NCBI RefSeq assembly: GCF_036924525.1
Contig: NZ_JAZHRU010000001.1
Location: forward strand, 1,269,001-1,333,000
Reading direction: 5' to 3'
Source of the DNA: Bradyrhizobium sp. AZCC 1719
GTDB taxonomy: Bacteria; Pseudomonadota; Alphaproteobacteria; Rhizobiales; Xanthobacteraceae
Length of the DNA stretch: 64,000 nt
Positions 63,847 through 64,000 of the stretch are shown piece after piece (positions within the stretch are counted from its first letter, which is position 1; each line of letters opens with the position of its first letter). Both the position numbers and the translations under genes were made by a program. Below the pieces are notes generated by a model. The model ran no database searches and had not been told where the DNA came from. It worked only from the letters and a program-made list of their open reading frames with translations.

Positions 63847-64000
63847 GTCCGCGCCCCGGACGCTGCGCAGCACCGCAAGCGCGTTTGCGCGCGTCTTCGA
63901 CCGCTATGGTGATGCGCTGCTGAGCCGGGGCCCACCCCGCGATGAAAATGGGTCCCGGCTCTGCGGCGCGGCACTTCACGCCGCACCGCGTCCGGGACAC
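63847..64000. repeat. Repeat-like intergenic end of the window
   Basis: Contains GCGCCCCGGACGCTGCGCAG and at the edge CGCCGCACCGCGTCCGGGAC, which are partly inverse (GTCCGGGGCGC-type ends), with AGCCGGGGCCCACCCCGC inside. It looks like another palindromic intergenic element cut by the window edge. No gene seen. Confidence 0.5.

Overview
The window is high-GC chromosomal DNA from an alphaproteobacterium, most likely Bradyrhizobium or a close relative. The evidence is the aroK-aroB-CBS membrane protein-BolA-J-domain-CobS/CobT neighbourhood, a CarD regulator with a lysine/alanine-rich tail, an EcfG-type stress promoter, and at least eight families of short palindromic intergenic repeats. There is no prophage, insertion sequence, CRISPR array or rRNA operon. 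One tRNA gene, tRNA-Arg(CCT), is present.

Region 1 (1-6.5 kb) is an aromatic-acid module: a MarR-type regulator cut by the window edge, a zeta-class maleylpyruvate/maleylacetoacetate isomerase, and a divergent gentisate 1,2-dioxygenase, with a near-perfect 20-bp palindrome between them. An SsuABC/TauABC-like importer and a FAD-dependent oxidoreductase follow. Region 2 (6.5-36.7 kb) is accessory metabolism. It holds aspartate dehydrogenase, three enoyl-CoA hydratases, two acyl-CoA dehydrogenases, three SDR or hydrolase genes, two ketopantoate-reductase-like proteins, a RoxA-like dihaem cytochrome, a TctC receptor with an RraA-like protein and a cupin, a branched-chain-type binding protein, VOC proteins, and several secreted or envelope proteins. 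One 237-aa gene at 6573-7286 looks foreign.

Region 3 (36.7-49 kb) is core and information processing: CarD, ferredoxin FdxA, an S4 protein, a SUV3-like helicase, a DUF3108 protein and ribosomal protein L28. Just after rpmB lie a HicB/HicA toxin-antitoxin pair and then a decayed second copy of the rpmB 3' end with its terminator. DUF2235, DUF2336 and old-yellow-enzyme genes follow. Region 4 (50-64 kb) carries a Tat-exported phytase-like protein, cobT, cobS, DedA, and two divergent citrate synthases, one fused to a MerR-like helix-turn-helix. It ends with a J-domain protein, BolA, a CBS-domain membrane protein, aroB, aroK, a tiny membrane protein and xerD.

The most interesting items are the HTH-citrate synthase and its divergent partner, which share a palindrome-rich 73-bp gap and where the partner has Glu at the usual catalytic Asp position; the rpmB 3'-end duplication around the toxin-antitoxin pair; the repeat families, some of which supply protein ends; and a minus-strand terminator with no obvious gene. 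Start codons were chosen from ribosome-binding sites and family lengths, so several are best estimates.
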